From: Candidatus Binataceae bacterium | Lineage (GTDB): Bacteria > Desulfobacterota > Binatia > Binatales > Binataceae | Assembly: GCA_035650475.1 (NCBI GenBank) | Contig: DASRHP010000012.1 | Span: 856,059 to 920,058 of the forward strand | DNA: 64,000 nucleotides | Direction of reading: 5' to 3' | In this document: positions 49,260 through 57,961 of the stretch, in pieces | Layout: each line of letters starts with the position of its first letter | Position numbering within the stretch: position 1 is the first letter of the stretch | Program-made: the position numbers and the translations under genes | Notes under the pieces: model-generated | The model's input: the letters and a program-made list of their open reading frames with translations, nothing else | Databases searched by the model: none | What the model was told of the DNA's origin: nothing

Positions 49260-49991
49260 TCAGCGCGCCGGCACGCTGGCGGGCTTGATGAGCTGGACCG
49301 ACGGTGCGGGCGTCGCGCCCGGCGGCGCGACGCCGAGGCGCGCAAGCGTCTCGCGCACGCTCTCGCGCTCGGCGGCAAACGGATGCGCACTGACGAAGGC
49401 GCGGTAGGCGGCGATCGCGTCGCCGCGCTTGCCCTCCTTAAGCAGCATCCGCGCCGCGCCCAGTTCCGCCCTCGCCTGCCCGGGCCCCGCTAGCTTTGCC
49501 GCCTCGCGGTAAGCGTCGGCGGCCTGCTTGTAGTCGCCGAGTTGTTCGTAGGCGACGGCGAGGTTGTTGAGGGCGGTGTCACGAAAAATCGAATCGCCGC
49601 CGCGGTCGAGGTAGGTGCGCAGCGCGTCGCGCGCCTTGGCGGGCTCCTTCTGCGCCAGGTAGGCGCTGGCTAGGTAGAGGTTGGCGAGCCGGCCGACCGC
49701 GCGATGCGACTCGTCGGCCGCGAGCCTGCCCAGCGCCTCCTCGGCGGCCGGGTACTGCCGCTGTTCGAGCTGGCTCAACGCCTGCGCGAAGCGCTCCCCA
49801 GCCAGCCGCGCGCGGCGCGCCTCATAGTAGTAAACGCCCAGCACGACCGCGGCGATAACGATCAGGGCGCCGGTTGCGAGCAGCACCTCGCGCAAATGAA
49901 GTTCGAGGAACGTGCTGACGGTTTCGACGACGGTCTGAAACTCGTCTGGCTGCTTGAGTTCTTTGCGGCTGAGTTTGCGGCGGGTCGCCAA
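49260..49991 (-). CDS. Membrane-anchored tetratricopeptide repeat protein
   Basis: A 243-residue protein of the YfgM/TPR-21 type. A short basic head (TRRKLSRKELKQPDEFQ) precedes one transmembrane helix (about 27-47, VLLATGALIVIAAVVLGVYYY). The periplasmic part holds four or five TPR-like pairs, for example LNNLAVAYEQLGDYKQAADAYREAAKLA. Such proteins associate with SecYEG or envelope complexes. The start is uncertain: a TTG gives the typical ATRRKLSRKELK head, while an upstream start would overlap the preceding gene by 55 bases. It follows the bifunctional-nuclease gene on the same strand. Confidence 0.8.
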   Translation of the reverse strand: MATRRKLSRKELKQPDEFQTVVETVSTFLELHLREVLLATGALIVIAAVVLGVYYYEARRARLAGERFAQALSQLEQRQYPAAEEALGRLAADESHRAVGRLANLYLASAYLAQKEPAKARDALRTYLDRGGDSIFRDTALNNLAVAYEQLGDYKQAADAYREAAKLAGPGQARAELGAARMLLKEGKRGDAIAAYRAFVSAHPFAAERESVRETLARLGVAPPGATPAPSVQLIKPASVPAR

Positions 49992-50044
49992 GTGGGTCTG
50001 TGGACGCGCCGCCGCGCCGGCGCGCGGGAGACGCGGGGGCCAAG

Positions 50045-50581
50045 TTACATCTTGTACTTGAAGTCCTCGGGCGACATCCGCTCGAGGATTTCCGACCACT
50101 TGTCGCGCGAGACGCCGGCGAGGTTCTGATCGGCGCCGCTAGCGGGCTCGGCGGCCTGCTCGCGCAGCTCGCTCGACATCTCGAGCACCTTCTTGGCCAC
50201 GTAGATCGGCGATTTGGTCCGCAGAGCGAGCGAGATCGCGTCGGAGGGGCGCGAGTCGATCTCCATCTCGCGCCCTTCGCGCGTGCGCATCATGATCCGC
50301 GCGAAGTAGGTGTTCTCGCGCAGCTCGGTGACCTCGACCGCCTCGACCGTGGCGCCCAGCTCACCGAGGACGTTGCGCAAAAGATCGTGCGTCATCGGGC
50401 GCTGCGGACGGATTCCCTCCAGTTCGGTCGCCATCGAAGCCGCCTCGAGCGGACCGATCCAGATGGGTAGATTGAGCTTGTTGTCCGGGTCCTTGAGCAC
50501 GACGATCGGCATCTTGGTGGTCGGATCGAGGGTCAGCCCGCCGACCATCATCAGAATAAAATCTTCCCTCTGCGCGGCCAT
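50045..50581 (-). CDS. Bifunctional nuclease family protein (DUF151)
   Basis: A 178-residue protein of the DUF151 / bifunctional nuclease family, with the family markers KLNLPIWIGPLEAASMA, RPMTHDLLRNVLGELGA, FARIMMRTREGREMEIDSRPSDAISLALRT and a C-terminal acidic tail. Plant and bacterial members have DNase and RNase activity in vitro; the bacterial role is unclear. The start MAAQREDFI is chosen because upstream codons are not family-like. Downstream lie the TPR gene and upstream the VWA gene, all on the minus strand. Confidence 0.88.
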   Translation of the reverse strand: MAAQREDFILMMVGGLTLDPTTKMPIVVLKDPDNKLNLPIWIGPLEAASMATELEGIRPQRPMTHDLLRNVLGELGATVEAVEVTELRENTYFARIMMRTREGREMEIDSRPSDAISLALRTKSPIYVAKKVLEMSSELREQAAEPASGADQNLAGVSRDKWSEILERMSPEDFKYKM

Positions 50582-50721
50582 GGCGAATTTCTTTACTCCA
50601 GCCGGGTAGCCCGCGTCGCGCCCGAGCGCATGCGAACGCTCAATGCGGCACACATTTATCTTGGACCAAAGCCGCACGGCGGTCAACCTGAGTGAGCGCC
50701 AGAGCGCGGCCAGGCGCGCGC

Positions 50722-52134
50722 TCAGCGCGCGACCAGATGGTCCACGACGCGGTAAAGCTGGTTGAGATTGCGGCACTCCTCGACCAGATCGCAGTGCACG
50801 GCGTAGCGCTCCATCTCGCTATCGCCGAAGCCCCAGGTGTTGCGGCTTTCGGGATTGAGCCAAATGATGCGGCGGGCGCGCTGGCGAATCTCGCGCAGGC
50901 ACCAGTCGTGCGGCAGGTTGTAGTTGTTGCGCGCGTCGCCCAGCACGATCACGGTGGTGCGTTTGTTGACCGCGCCGATGTGGTCGGCGACGAAGTTGCG
51001 GAAGGCGCGCCCGAAGTCGGAGTGGGCGTAGACGTTGATGATGTCGCCCTTGAGCGCGGCGTCAAGCGCGTCCTTGATATCGTTGGTGCGGAAGTGCTCG
51101 GTGACTTCGCCGATGTCGGAGACGAAGACGAAGCTGCGCACGCGCGAGTAGAGGTCCTGAAGCGAATAGACGAACTGGAGCATGAAGCGCGAGGCGTTGC
51201 GCACCGAGTCCGAGACGTCGCACAGGATGACCACCTGCGGTTTCTCACGCTTGCGCTTCTCGAAGCGCAGCTTGAACGGCACCCCGCCGTACTCCAGGTT
51301 GCTGCGCAGCGTGCGCTTGATGTCGAAGCGGCCCTTCTTGGTCCGCTTGCGGCGTACCGCGAGCACGTTCTTCAGCCGCTGCGCCAGGCGCGCGACCGCC
51401 TCCTTCATCTTGTCCAGCTCCTCGTCACTCAGGTAGTAGAAGCTCTTGTCCGAGAGCTGGTTGAGGCGCTGCTCCTCGCGCGCCTTGAGGTCGCGCTTCT
51501 CGCGCTCCATCCGGACGTAGCGGCGGACGATATCGTCGAGGGCCTTGAGCCGGCGTTCGAGGTACTTTTCGAGCTGGGCCTTGAACGCCCCGCCCAGTTC
51601 CATCTTCTGGATCTGCTCGCGCAGCTCGCGGATCTCCTGCTCGAGGCGGTCCAGGCCAAGCGCGCGCGCCAGCGCGCGGGCGAAGTAGTTCTCCTCGATG
51701 GTCCGCTCGATACCCTGCAGGCGCACCGCGCGGGCGGCCTCGCGCAGGCGTTTCTCGAGCGCGCCCGAGCGGTTCTGAAGCAGCTCGCGTGCCAGCTCCG
51801 AGAGCTTCTGCCCTTCCTTCTTGAGCATCTCTTCGACCTCGTCCAGGAACTTCTGGAAATCCTGGTCCGACATCGAGAGCGCGTCCTGCACGGCCTGCCC
51901 GGCCTGCTTGATGATCTCGCCAAGCCCGGAGAAGTAGACGTCGAACAGCTCCTCGAAAACCGGCAGCTCGCTCGCCCGCTTGATCATCGTGGCCCGCAGC
52001 GCGGCGCGAAACGCGTCGCGCTCGCCGAGGCCAGTCATGTTGGCCGCGCCCAGGGCGTCGAGCGTCTCGGCGAGCGACACCCGCACGCCGTTCTGGCGAA
52101 GCAGGTTGGCGAATTCGACCAGCTTGTCTTCCAT
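50722..52134 (-). CDS. CoxE-like VWA-domain protein partnering a MoxR ATPase
   Basis: A 470-residue protein with a long helical, heavily charged N-terminal half (GEIIKQAGQAVQDALSMSDQ, then REEQRLNQLSDKSFYYLSDEEL) and a C-terminal von Willebrand A domain. The metal-ion site is DxSxS, here CDVSDSVRNAS, with a following FVFVSDIGEVTEHF and VIVLGDARNNY. This is the CoxE/YeaD-type architecture that couples to MoxR AAA ATPases in metal-centre maturation. CGGAGCC lies before the ATG. It follows the ATPase by 37 bases. Confidence 0.88.
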   Translation of the reverse strand: MEDKLVEFANLLRQNGVRVSLAETLDALGAANMTGLGERDAFRAALRATMIKRASELPVFEELFDVYFSGLGEIIKQAGQAVQDALSMSDQDFQKFLDEVEEMLKKEGQKLSELARELLQNRSGALEKRLREAARAVRLQGIERTIEENYFARALARALGLDRLEQEIRELREQIQKMELGGAFKAQLEKYLERRLKALDDIVRRYVRMEREKRDLKAREEQRLNQLSDKSFYYLSDEELDKMKEAVARLAQRLKNVLAVRRKRTKKGRFDIKRTLRSNLEYGGVPFKLRFEKRKREKPQVVILCDVSDSVRNASRFMLQFVYSLQDLYSRVRSFVFVSDIGEVTEHFRTNDIKDALDAALKGDIINVYAHSDFGRAFRNFVADHIGAVNKRTTVIVLGDARNNYNLPHDWCLREIRQRARRIIWLNPESRNTWGFGDSEMERYAVHCDLVEECRNLNQLYRVVDHLVAR

Positions 52135-52171
52135 CGTGGCTCCGCGGGCGGCGGCGGCCGGCAATCGGGCG

Positions 52172-53137
52172 CTAGTTGAGGAGGTCCTTGTCGCTGGCCG
52201 GCCCAGCGTCGCTGCCGCGCCGCGCGCGCGCCCGCCGCACGTACTCCTTGAGCTCGTCCTGCGCCTTGCGCACGTCGCCTTCGTACTTGACGATCGTGTC
52301 GAGGGTCTCGTTGACCAGTTCCTGGTCGAGGCTCTGCACGTTGAGCAGCGTCAGCGCCTTGACCCAGTCGATAGTCTCGCTGATGCCGGGGGTTTTCTTC
52401 AAGTCGAGCTTGCGCAGCGATTGCACCACCGAGACGACCTCGGTGGCCAGCTTGTCGGCCGCCTCGGGCGCCTTGAGCTTGATGATCGCGAGCTCCTGAT
52501 CGCGGTCGGGGAAGTCGATGTAGAGGTGCAGGCAGCGGCGCTTGAGCGCGTCGGACATCTCGCGCGCGTTATTCGAGGTCAGCACCACCAGCGGAAGCTG
52601 GCGCGCCTTGAAGGTGCCGATCTCGGGCACGGTGACCTGGAAGTCCGAGAGCAGCTCGAGCAGGAAGGCCTCGAACTCGGCGTCGGCCTTGTCGATCTCG
52701 TCGATCAGCAGCACCACCGGCTCGTCGGCGGTGATTGCCTTGAGCAGCGGCCGCGGTAGCACGAAGCGCTCGGAGAAGAAGACCTCGTCCTCCTTGGCGA
52801 TGCGGTCCACGGCGGCGGCCAGCCCCTGCGCGCCGGTCAGCACCTCGCTGATCTTGTCCTTGAGGATCTGCGTGTAGAGCAGTTGTTTGGCGTACTCCCA
52901 CTCGTAGAGCGCCTTGCCCTCGTCGAGTCCCTCGTAGCATTGCAGGCGGATGAGGGTGTGACCGAGCGCGGCGGCGAGCACCTTGGCGAGGTCGGTCTTG
53001 CCGACGCCCGCCGGGCCCTCGACCAGGATCGGCTTCTTGAGCGCGGCGGCCAGGTACACGACGGTCGCGATGCGGCGGCTGGCGATGTAGCGCTGCTGGG
53101 CGAAGCGCTCGATTACGTCATCGATCGACGAAAACAT
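52172..53137 (-). CDS. MoxR-family AAA ATPase
   Basis: A 321-residue single-domain AAA+ ATPase of the MoxR family. It has Walker A GPAGVGKTDLAK (41-48), Walker B VVLLIDEIDKADAEFE and sensor 1 LVVLTSNNAREMSDALKRRC. GAGGAGG sits before the ATG. MoxR proteins act as chaperones for enzyme assembly, and the adjacent VWA protein is the standard partner. CoxD/CoxE, which help install a metal cofactor in CO dehydrogenase, are a close parallel, but no CO dehydrogenase gene is in view. Confidence 0.92.
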   Translation of the reverse strand: MFSSIDDVIERFAQQRYIASRRIATVVYLAAALKKPILVEGPAGVGKTDLAKVLAAALGHTLIRLQCYEGLDEGKALYEWEYAKQLLYTQILKDKISEVLTGAQGLAAAVDRIAKEDEVFFSERFVLPRPLLKAITADEPVVLLIDEIDKADAEFEAFLLELLSDFQVTVPEIGTFKARQLPLVVLTSNNAREMSDALKRRCLHLYIDFPDRDQELAIIKLKAPEAADKLATEVVSVVQSLRKLDLKKTPGISETIDWVKALTLLNVQSLDQELVNETLDTIVKYEGDVRKAQDELKEYVRRARARRGSDAGPASDKDLLN

Positions 53138-53234
53138 TCATCCTCCTCGGCGCTGCGGCTACCGCCCCGGGGCTGCCGCGCAATCGTCAATGCTTATCAC
53201 GAGCCGGACGCGCTTTAAAACGGGGGCTGACGTC

Positions 53235-54443
53235 TCAGATGTGCAGTTCCTCAAGTGCCGGCTCGCCGCGTGCGAAGCGGGCGCGATCGAGTGCGCCGGC
53301 GTCGAAGCGCTCGTAGCGGCCGGTGGCAATCAACTCGGCCAGCGCCTGTCCCGCCCCGTAGGACTGCATCACGCCGCGCCCGCTGAACGAGTGCGCCTCG
53401 TACACCCGCGGCGCCGCGCGCCCGATGATCGCGCTGCGGTCGGGCGACACCTCGTACAGCCCCGCCCATCCGCGCACGTGGCGCAGCCGCTCGAAACACG
53501 TCATCCGCGCGTACAGTCGCGGCCAGACCTCGTCGAGGAAGAAGCGCTCGCCGTCGTAGTGGAAATGGTAGCCGGGCGGCTCCTCGGGCGGCGAGTAGCC
53601 GGCCAGGATGTAGGCGCCGTCGTTGTGGAAGTACACGCCCGAAGTATCGACGATCATCCCGTAGGCGGCGAGGTTGGTCGCGCGATTATCGACGAGGCAG
53701 ATCTGGCGCCGAATCGGCTGGCTCAGGTTTTCCAGGCCCACCAGCCTAAGCGCCGTCGGCGACCATGCGCCGCCGGTTATCGCGACCGCGTCCGCCGCAA
53801 GCTCGAACAGATGGCCGGCGGCGGCCTCGCCCGGGCCGTCCTCGGTCATCATCCGTATCAGGGCCTCGTCCGACAGCGGCTCGTCGGCCCGCCAGCATCC
53901 GATTCGCACCTCGCTCGGGCCGGCCTCGATGGCATGCACGAAGACGGAGTCGAGATATTCGGCGCCCAGCGCGCGCGAGCGGGAGCGGTAGTGCTCCTTG
54001 AGCAGATTGGGATTGATCAGCCCGTCGGCGGGCGAGAACGTCGCACCGGCGATTCCATCGAGGCGGTCGATCTCGGGCACCCGGCGACTAACTGCGCCGG
54101 CGTCCAATTCCTCGATCGGATGGCCGAGTTCACGCTGAAGCGGTAAATGGGCCAGGGCCTTGGGCCAGGTCTCCGCGTCGTACAGCCACAGATAACCCTT
54201 CTGCCGGAAACCGACCTCGTCGCGGACGGTTTCGTAGTACTCGATCGAAGCGCGGCAGAGTCGGACGTTGACCGGCTGCCACCAGGTCGCGCGCACGCCG
54301 CCCGCGTTCTTCTCGCTTGAACTGAGCCGACCGCTGAGGTCGATATCGACGACGGCCGCGCGCAAGCCGCGCTCGCCCAGCGCCATCGCGAGCGAGCTGC
54401 CGACCACGCCGCCGCCAATCAGTACCACGTCGTAGCGCGCCAT
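53235..54443 (-). CDS. FAD-dependent oxidoreductase (D-amino-acid oxidase superfamily)
   Basis: A 402-residue flavin amine oxidoreductase. Near the start is the dinucleotide-binding VVLIGGGVVGSSLAMALGERG, followed by ALGAEY and the C-terminal motifs AWAGLYEVSPDRSAIIGRA and HSFSGRGVMQSYGAGQALAELI. The length and layout match sarcosine/glycine-oxidase or dimethylglycine-type enzymes, but the substrate cannot be called. I took the ATG three codons after a GTG for the typical MARYDVVLIGGG. It is upstream of the MoxR/VWA pair on the same strand (97-base gap), so it may be the enzyme they mature; that is speculation. Confidence 0.87.
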   Translation of the reverse strand: MARYDVVLIGGGVVGSSLAMALGERGLRAAVVDIDLSGRLSSSEKNAGGVRATWWQPVNVRLCRASIEYYETVRDEVGFRQKGYLWLYDAETWPKALAHLPLQRELGHPIEELDAGAVSRRVPEIDRLDGIAGATFSPADGLINPNLLKEHYRSRSRALGAEYLDSVFVHAIEAGPSEVRIGCWRADEPLSDEALIRMMTEDGPGEAAAGHLFELAADAVAITGGAWSPTALRLVGLENLSQPIRRQICLVDNRATNLAAYGMIVDTSGVYFHNDGAYILAGYSPPEEPPGYHFHYDGERFFLDEVWPRLYARMTCFERLRHVRGWAGLYEVSPDRSAIIGRAAPRVYEAHSFSGRGVMQSYGAGQALAELIATGRYERFDAGALDRARFARGEPALEELHI

Positions 54444-54517
54444 CCGAGCCACGTCTAAAGTCTATCGCAAAGCGTCGGTCCTTGCCCCCGCTATGCGCAA
54501 GCGCGCCCCATCCCCCC

Positions 54518-54560
54518 TGCCCTACTTGTGCAGCGCAGGCTGCTTTTGCCAAGTTTGAGC
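54518..54560. repeat. Intergenic repeat, copy A
   Basis: Shares a 17-base identical core (TTTTGCCAAGTTTGAGC) and a similar 25-base approach (TGCCCT.CTTGT) with a second copy at 57916-57957. Copies A and B lie on either side of the three-gene sulfatase cassette, in the same orientation. No other copy was noticed in the window. Confidence 0.55.
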
Positions 54561-54617
54561 CGCGACGCGTGGTGCGCCGGTTCGGTCGACCTGCGCTGCG
54601 CAAGCGTCGCCCGTTCG

Positions 54618-54854
54618 ATGATTCTGGTCGCTGCAATCGGGATCGCGCTGGTACTGTCGTGGCGCGGCGAGTCCTTCGCCTACATCGACCCCAACGCGGG
54701 CGGGTTCCTCTCCCAGATTCTGGCGCCGTTGGTGGCGGTATTTCTTTCGTTCGTTTTCTATTGTCGCAAGGAACTTAGGCGGCGGCTCAAATCCGTCCGC
54801 GATCGACTCAAAGGACACCGGGCGCGCGAAGCCGCCCGCGAAGCCGGAAAGTAA
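54618..54854 (+). CDS. Small membrane protein with YIDPNAG motif
   Basis: A 78-residue protein with an N-terminal signal-like helix (ILVAAIGIALVLSW), the motif YIDPNAGGFLSQ, a second hydrophobic helix (ILAPLVAVFLSFVFY) and a strongly basic tail (KELRRRLKSVRDRLKGHR). Small proteins with a YIDPxxGG or YLDPGTG motif recur beside sulfatase- or alkaline-phosphatase-superfamily membrane enzymes, which fits the next gene six bases away. Two starts are possible; the internal ATG is favoured because the longer version adds 30 atypical residues. No ribosome-binding site is obvious. Confidence 0.72.
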   Translation: MILVAAIGIALVLSWRGESFAYIDPNAGGFLSQILAPLVAVFLSFVFYCRKELRRRLKSVRDRLKGHRAREAAREAGK

Positions 54855-54860
54855 GCCGCG

Positions 54861-56768
54861 ATGCTCGCGCGATGGTGGTTGCTGTTCCGCAGCCTCGCGG
54901 TGCCGACCGTGCTTTTCTTCGCTCCGGTCCTCGTGTCCCAGCAGCTTCGCGGACTGTCCTACTTCCTTTCGCCTGGCGGCGCCGTCGCCGAGCTTGCGCT
55001 CGACCTGACCGCGTTCGTGCTGTTGCAGGTTGTATGCGCGGCGTGCCTCGCGTTCATCCTTTCGACGGGACGTGCGCTCGGGCTTTGCAGCGAGCGCGCC
55101 GACGCGATCAGTGCGGGGCTTTTCGCGCTGCTCAGCATCGGCTTTGCGCTCTACGCGCTGATGAGCCCGCTCGATTCGATGGTCGGCCCGATCGCCAATG
55201 CGAGCATCGAGGCCACGGTTGCGCTCGCCGCCGTTATCGCGCTCAGCTTCTTCGGATGGGGGCGGGCCTTCGCGCTGCTGAATAACCTGAACCGCTCGGC
55301 GCAGAGGGTGTTGACAATCTGCCCGCTCCTGCTGGTCGGCGTCCTTGGCGGCGCCTTCGGATGGCGCAGCTATGACGCGATACCGAGCGCGCGAAGCGTC
55401 GCAGGCGATCCGCCGCGTCAGCCCAACGTCGTGCTGATAAGCTTCGACGCGTTGGCCGCGCAGGACATGTCGCTGTACGGCTATCGGCTGCCGACCACGC
55501 CCGAGTTCGAGCGGCTGGCCCGCCGCAGCTACAACTTCATCAATTTCTATTCGAGCTCCGACTTCACGACGCCCGCGGTTGCGTCGCTGCTGACCGGCCA
55601 ATATCCGCTGACCAACCATGTCTTCCAGCTCTACGGGCATATCCCCCATCGCATGCGCTCGCAGAATATCGCCTGGCTTTTGCGCGAGCGCGGCTACACT
55701 ACCGCCGCGATCGTCACCAATCCGGCGGCGCATCCGCTAGTTCTGCGCATTGCGGACTCCTTCACCAGCCTGCCGGCGCCGCCGATATCGCCGTGGTTCG
55801 CTGCGGGCACGTACCTGATGCAATTGCGTAACAGTCTGCTGTTCGACATCGCCAACGGGCTTGCTGTAAACGCGCTGCGCAACTTCGGCTGGCTGTTTGG
55901 ACGCTTCAACCGCGCGCCCTGGGTCGCGCCGCGCCCGGTATTCGACGCGGCACGCGAGTTTATCCGCGGCGCGCACCAGCCCTATTTTTTGTGGATTCAC
56001 CTGTTTCCGCCGCACGCCCCGTACGTGACCGACGCGCGCTTCCGCGGCCGGTTTGCGGCAGGCTTAGCCTACACGACGCAGGTGCAGTATCTGTGGAAAG
56101 CGGTCGGTCCGTCCTATCCAGCGTCAATGCAAGACGAGATCGATCAGCTCAGGCTGCGCTATGACGAAAGTATCGCCGAATGCGACGGCGAGCTGGGCGA
56201 GTTCCTCAACTGGATGGGGACGAGCGGCCGCGACGCCAATGCGATTGTGGTGGTCACCTCCGACCATGGCGAGAACTTCGCCAACGGATGGTGGACGCAC
56301 GAGTCGCCGGACTTGCATTATGCCGAGACCCACATCCCGCTGCTTATTTCGCTGCCCGGGCAACGCCACGGCTACGTGGTGAAGGAGGACGGCGACCTGA
56401 CCGACGTCGCGCCCACGCTGCTCGCCCTGCTCGGGATAGCGCAGCCCTCGTGGATGGACGGCCATCCGCTCATTGGCAGCACCGGTGCGGCGGCGGCCCC
56501 GCAACCGGCCTTCTCGATGTATCTTGCGCAGTCGGACGCGTTTGAACGGCCGGCCGTCGGCGCGATCGCCGCCAGCTCCGGCCCCTGGCATCTGGTCTGG
56601 CACTTCCCCTCTGGCCGCGCGGAGCTTTTCGATATTGCACGCGATCCGCAGGAAACCCATGGCACGTCCGTGCTTCGCCCGGCCGGACTGACAAAGGCGC
56701 TCACCGCCGAGATCCGGCGGCGCTTCGGCGGCGCGCTCAATCTCGCCTCGCCGGTCAACCGCCGATGA
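54861..56768 (+). CDS. Membrane-bound sulfatase / alkaline-phosphatase-superfamily enzyme
   Basis: A 635-residue protein with four or five transmembrane helices in the first 165 residues and a large extracytoplasmic domain of the sulfatase fold. The first metal-binding aspartate is Asp196 in VLISFDALAAQDMSLYGY, the nucleophile region is SSSDFTTPAVASLLTGQYPL (Thr236 or Thr237) and the second metal site is VVVTSDHGENFANGWW. A formylglycine motif (CxPxR) is absent, so it is more like the phospho-transferase or phosphatase branch (LtaS/EptA-like) than a true sulfatase. The following sulfotransferase overlaps its stop by four bases. Confidence 0.85.
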   Translation: MLARWWLLFRSLAVPTVLFFAPVLVSQQLRGLSYFLSPGGAVAELALDLTAFVLLQVVCAACLAFILSTGRALGLCSERADAISAGLFALLSIGFALYALMSPLDSMVGPIANASIEATVALAAVIALSFFGWGRAFALLNNLNRSAQRVLTICPLLLVGVLGGAFGWRSYDAIPSARSVAGDPPRQPNVVLISFDALAAQDMSLYGYRLPTTPEFERLARRSYNFINFYSSSDFTTPAVASLLTGQYPLTNHVFQLYGHIPHRMRSQNIAWLLRERGYTTAAIVTNPAAHPLVLRIADSFTSLPAPPISPWFAAGTYLMQLRNSLLFDIANGLAVNALRNFGWLFGRFNRAPWVAPRPVFDAAREFIRGAHQPYFLWIHLFPPHAPYVTDARFRGRFAAGLAYTTQVQYLWKAVGPSYPASMQDEIDQLRLRYDESIAECDGELGEFLNWMGTSGRDANAIVVVTSDHGENFANGWWTHESPDLHYAETHIPLLISLPGQRHGYVVKEDGDLTDVAPTLLALLGIAQPSWMDGHPLIGSTGAAAAPQPAFSMYLAQSDAFERPAVGAIAASSGPWHLVWHFPSGRAELFDIARDPQETHGTSVLRPAGLTKALTAEIRRRFGGALNLASPVNRR

Positions 56769-57841
56769 GTCCGGGAGGCTCCTGGTCGCGGCCGGTATTC
56801 AACCTTAACCTCGCCGCATGGCGCGCGATCCGCAACCGCAATCGCGCGCCGGTGGCCCGCGGCCTCGCATTGCGCTTCTGTCTTGCCGGTGGCGCGTTCT
56901 CGATGCTGGGGGCGCTTCAGGAGCGAATGTACGGCCGCGCGCTGGAGCGGATCGAGGTCAAATCGCCGGTGTTCATCGTCGGCCACTGGCGCAGCGGCAC
57001 AACCCTTTTGCACGAACTGCTCGCGCTGGATGAACGCTTCGCCGCACCCGACAACTACGCCTGCTTCAATCCGCATCACTTTCTGCTCGCGCGTCACGGC
57101 GCGCCCCCTAAGAGGCAGCTTGTGCGCCCGACCGGCGACATCGTGGTCTCGGCCTTCTCGCCGCAGGAAGAAGAATTCGCGCTGCTCTGCCTGGGGGCGA
57201 CGTCGCCTTACGAAGCCTTCATGTTTCCCTCGGCGATGAATCGGCTCGAGGCGCTCAGCGATCCCGACCTTTTCGAACAGCGGGAGCGGCGTCGATGGGA
57301 CCGCGCGATGTTGTGGATTCTCAAGGCGACTGCATACGTCAGCGGCGCCGGCCGGCGGTTGGCGGTCAAGTCGCCGTCAAATTCGCTCAGAATCGCGAGG
57401 CTGAACACTCTTTTTCCCGACGCATCGTTTATTCGCGTCGTGCGCGAGCCATGCGCCGTCTTCTCCTCGTCACTCCGGCTCTGGCAGAGCATGTGGGAGC
57501 GCTACGCGCTGACGCCTCCGCTTGGCCAGGACGCTTTAGTCGAAAGGGTTCTGCAGGCGGGGCTGGCCTTGGAGCGGAAGCTGCAGCATGGTCTGCGTGG
57601 ACTGCCGGAGGACAGGGCCGCGACGGTCCGCTACGAGGACTTGGTGGCGGATCCGCATGGCACAATCGAGCGCCTCTACCAACGACTGATGCTCGGGAAC
57701 CCTTCGTCCGCGCTGGACAAGGTCGGTCGATATATGGACTGCAACTCTCCTCGCCCGCTCGCTTCAGCCGACGATTGGAAACCGCTTGTCCAGCGCCGAT
57801 GGTCGGCCCTCTTCGACGAATTCGGCTACACGCTCAACTGA
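56765..57841 (+). CDS. Sulfotransferase (PAPS-dependent)
   Basis: A 358-residue cytosolic sulfotransferase-domain protein. The 5'-phosphosulfate-binding loop is FIVGHWRSGTTLLHELL (about 71-86), and the 3'-phosphate motif appears as RRLAVKSPSNSLRIARLNTLFPDASFIRVVREP. A C-terminal region (RYEDLVADPHGTIERLYQRL) is typical of the family. The ATG overlaps the stop of the preceding enzyme (ATGA), so both likely modify the same extracellular or lipid sugar. A GC-rich imperfect hairpin follows at 57879-57904. Confidence 0.9.
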   Translation: MSPGGSWSRPVFNLNLAAWRAIRNRNRAPVARGLALRFCLAGGAFSMLGALQERMYGRALERIEVKSPVFIVGHWRSGTTLLHELLALDERFAAPDNYACFNPHHFLLARHGAPPKRQLVRPTGDIVVSAFSPQEEEFALLCLGATSPYEAFMFPSAMNRLEALSDPDLFEQRERRRWDRAMLWILKATAYVSGAGRRLAVKSPSNSLRIARLNTLFPDASFIRVVREPCAVFSSSLRLWQSMWERYALTPPLGQDALVERVLQAGLALERKLQHGLRGLPEDRAATVRYEDLVADPHGTIERLYQRLMLGNPSSALDKVGRYMDCNSPRPLASADDWKPLVQRRWSALFDEFGYTLN

Positions 57842-57878
57842 GTCGCAAGGCGTCTGTTTCCTTGGAATTCCTTTAAAT

Positions 57879-57904
57879 CCGGGGCTTCGCCGAAGCGGCC
57901 CCGG
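57879..57904 (+). terminator. Imperfect GC hairpin after the sulfotransferase
   Basis: CCGGGG and CCCCGG pair, with an inner CTTC/GAAG stem and a three-base bulge. It lies shortly after the sulfotransferase stop and just before repeat copy B. No T run follows, so its role as a terminator is uncertain. Confidence 0.35.
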
Positions 57905-57915
57905 TGGCGTCGCCA

Positions 57916-57957
57916 TGCCCTCTTGTACGACGCGGGCGGGTTTTGCCAAGTTTGAGC
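57916..57957. repeat. Intergenic repeat, copy B
   Basis: Same 17-base core as copy A (54518-54560), same orientation, and ending five bases before the NRDE-protein ATG. The flanking TGCCCTCTTGT stretch also matches copy A. The two copies bracket the 3.4 kb sulfatase/sulfotransferase cassette. Confidence 0.55.
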
Positions 57958-57961
57958 GTCG

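Noticed and set aside
50692..52179. 495-codon plus-strand open frame
   Set aside because: Antisense to the VWA gene; Leu/Ala/Gln-rich shadow of its helical part.
54861..56768. True formylglycine sulfatase
   Set aside because: No CxPxR or SxPxR maturation motif is present; a Thr nucleophile region and N-terminal membrane helices fit the phosphotransferase branch better.
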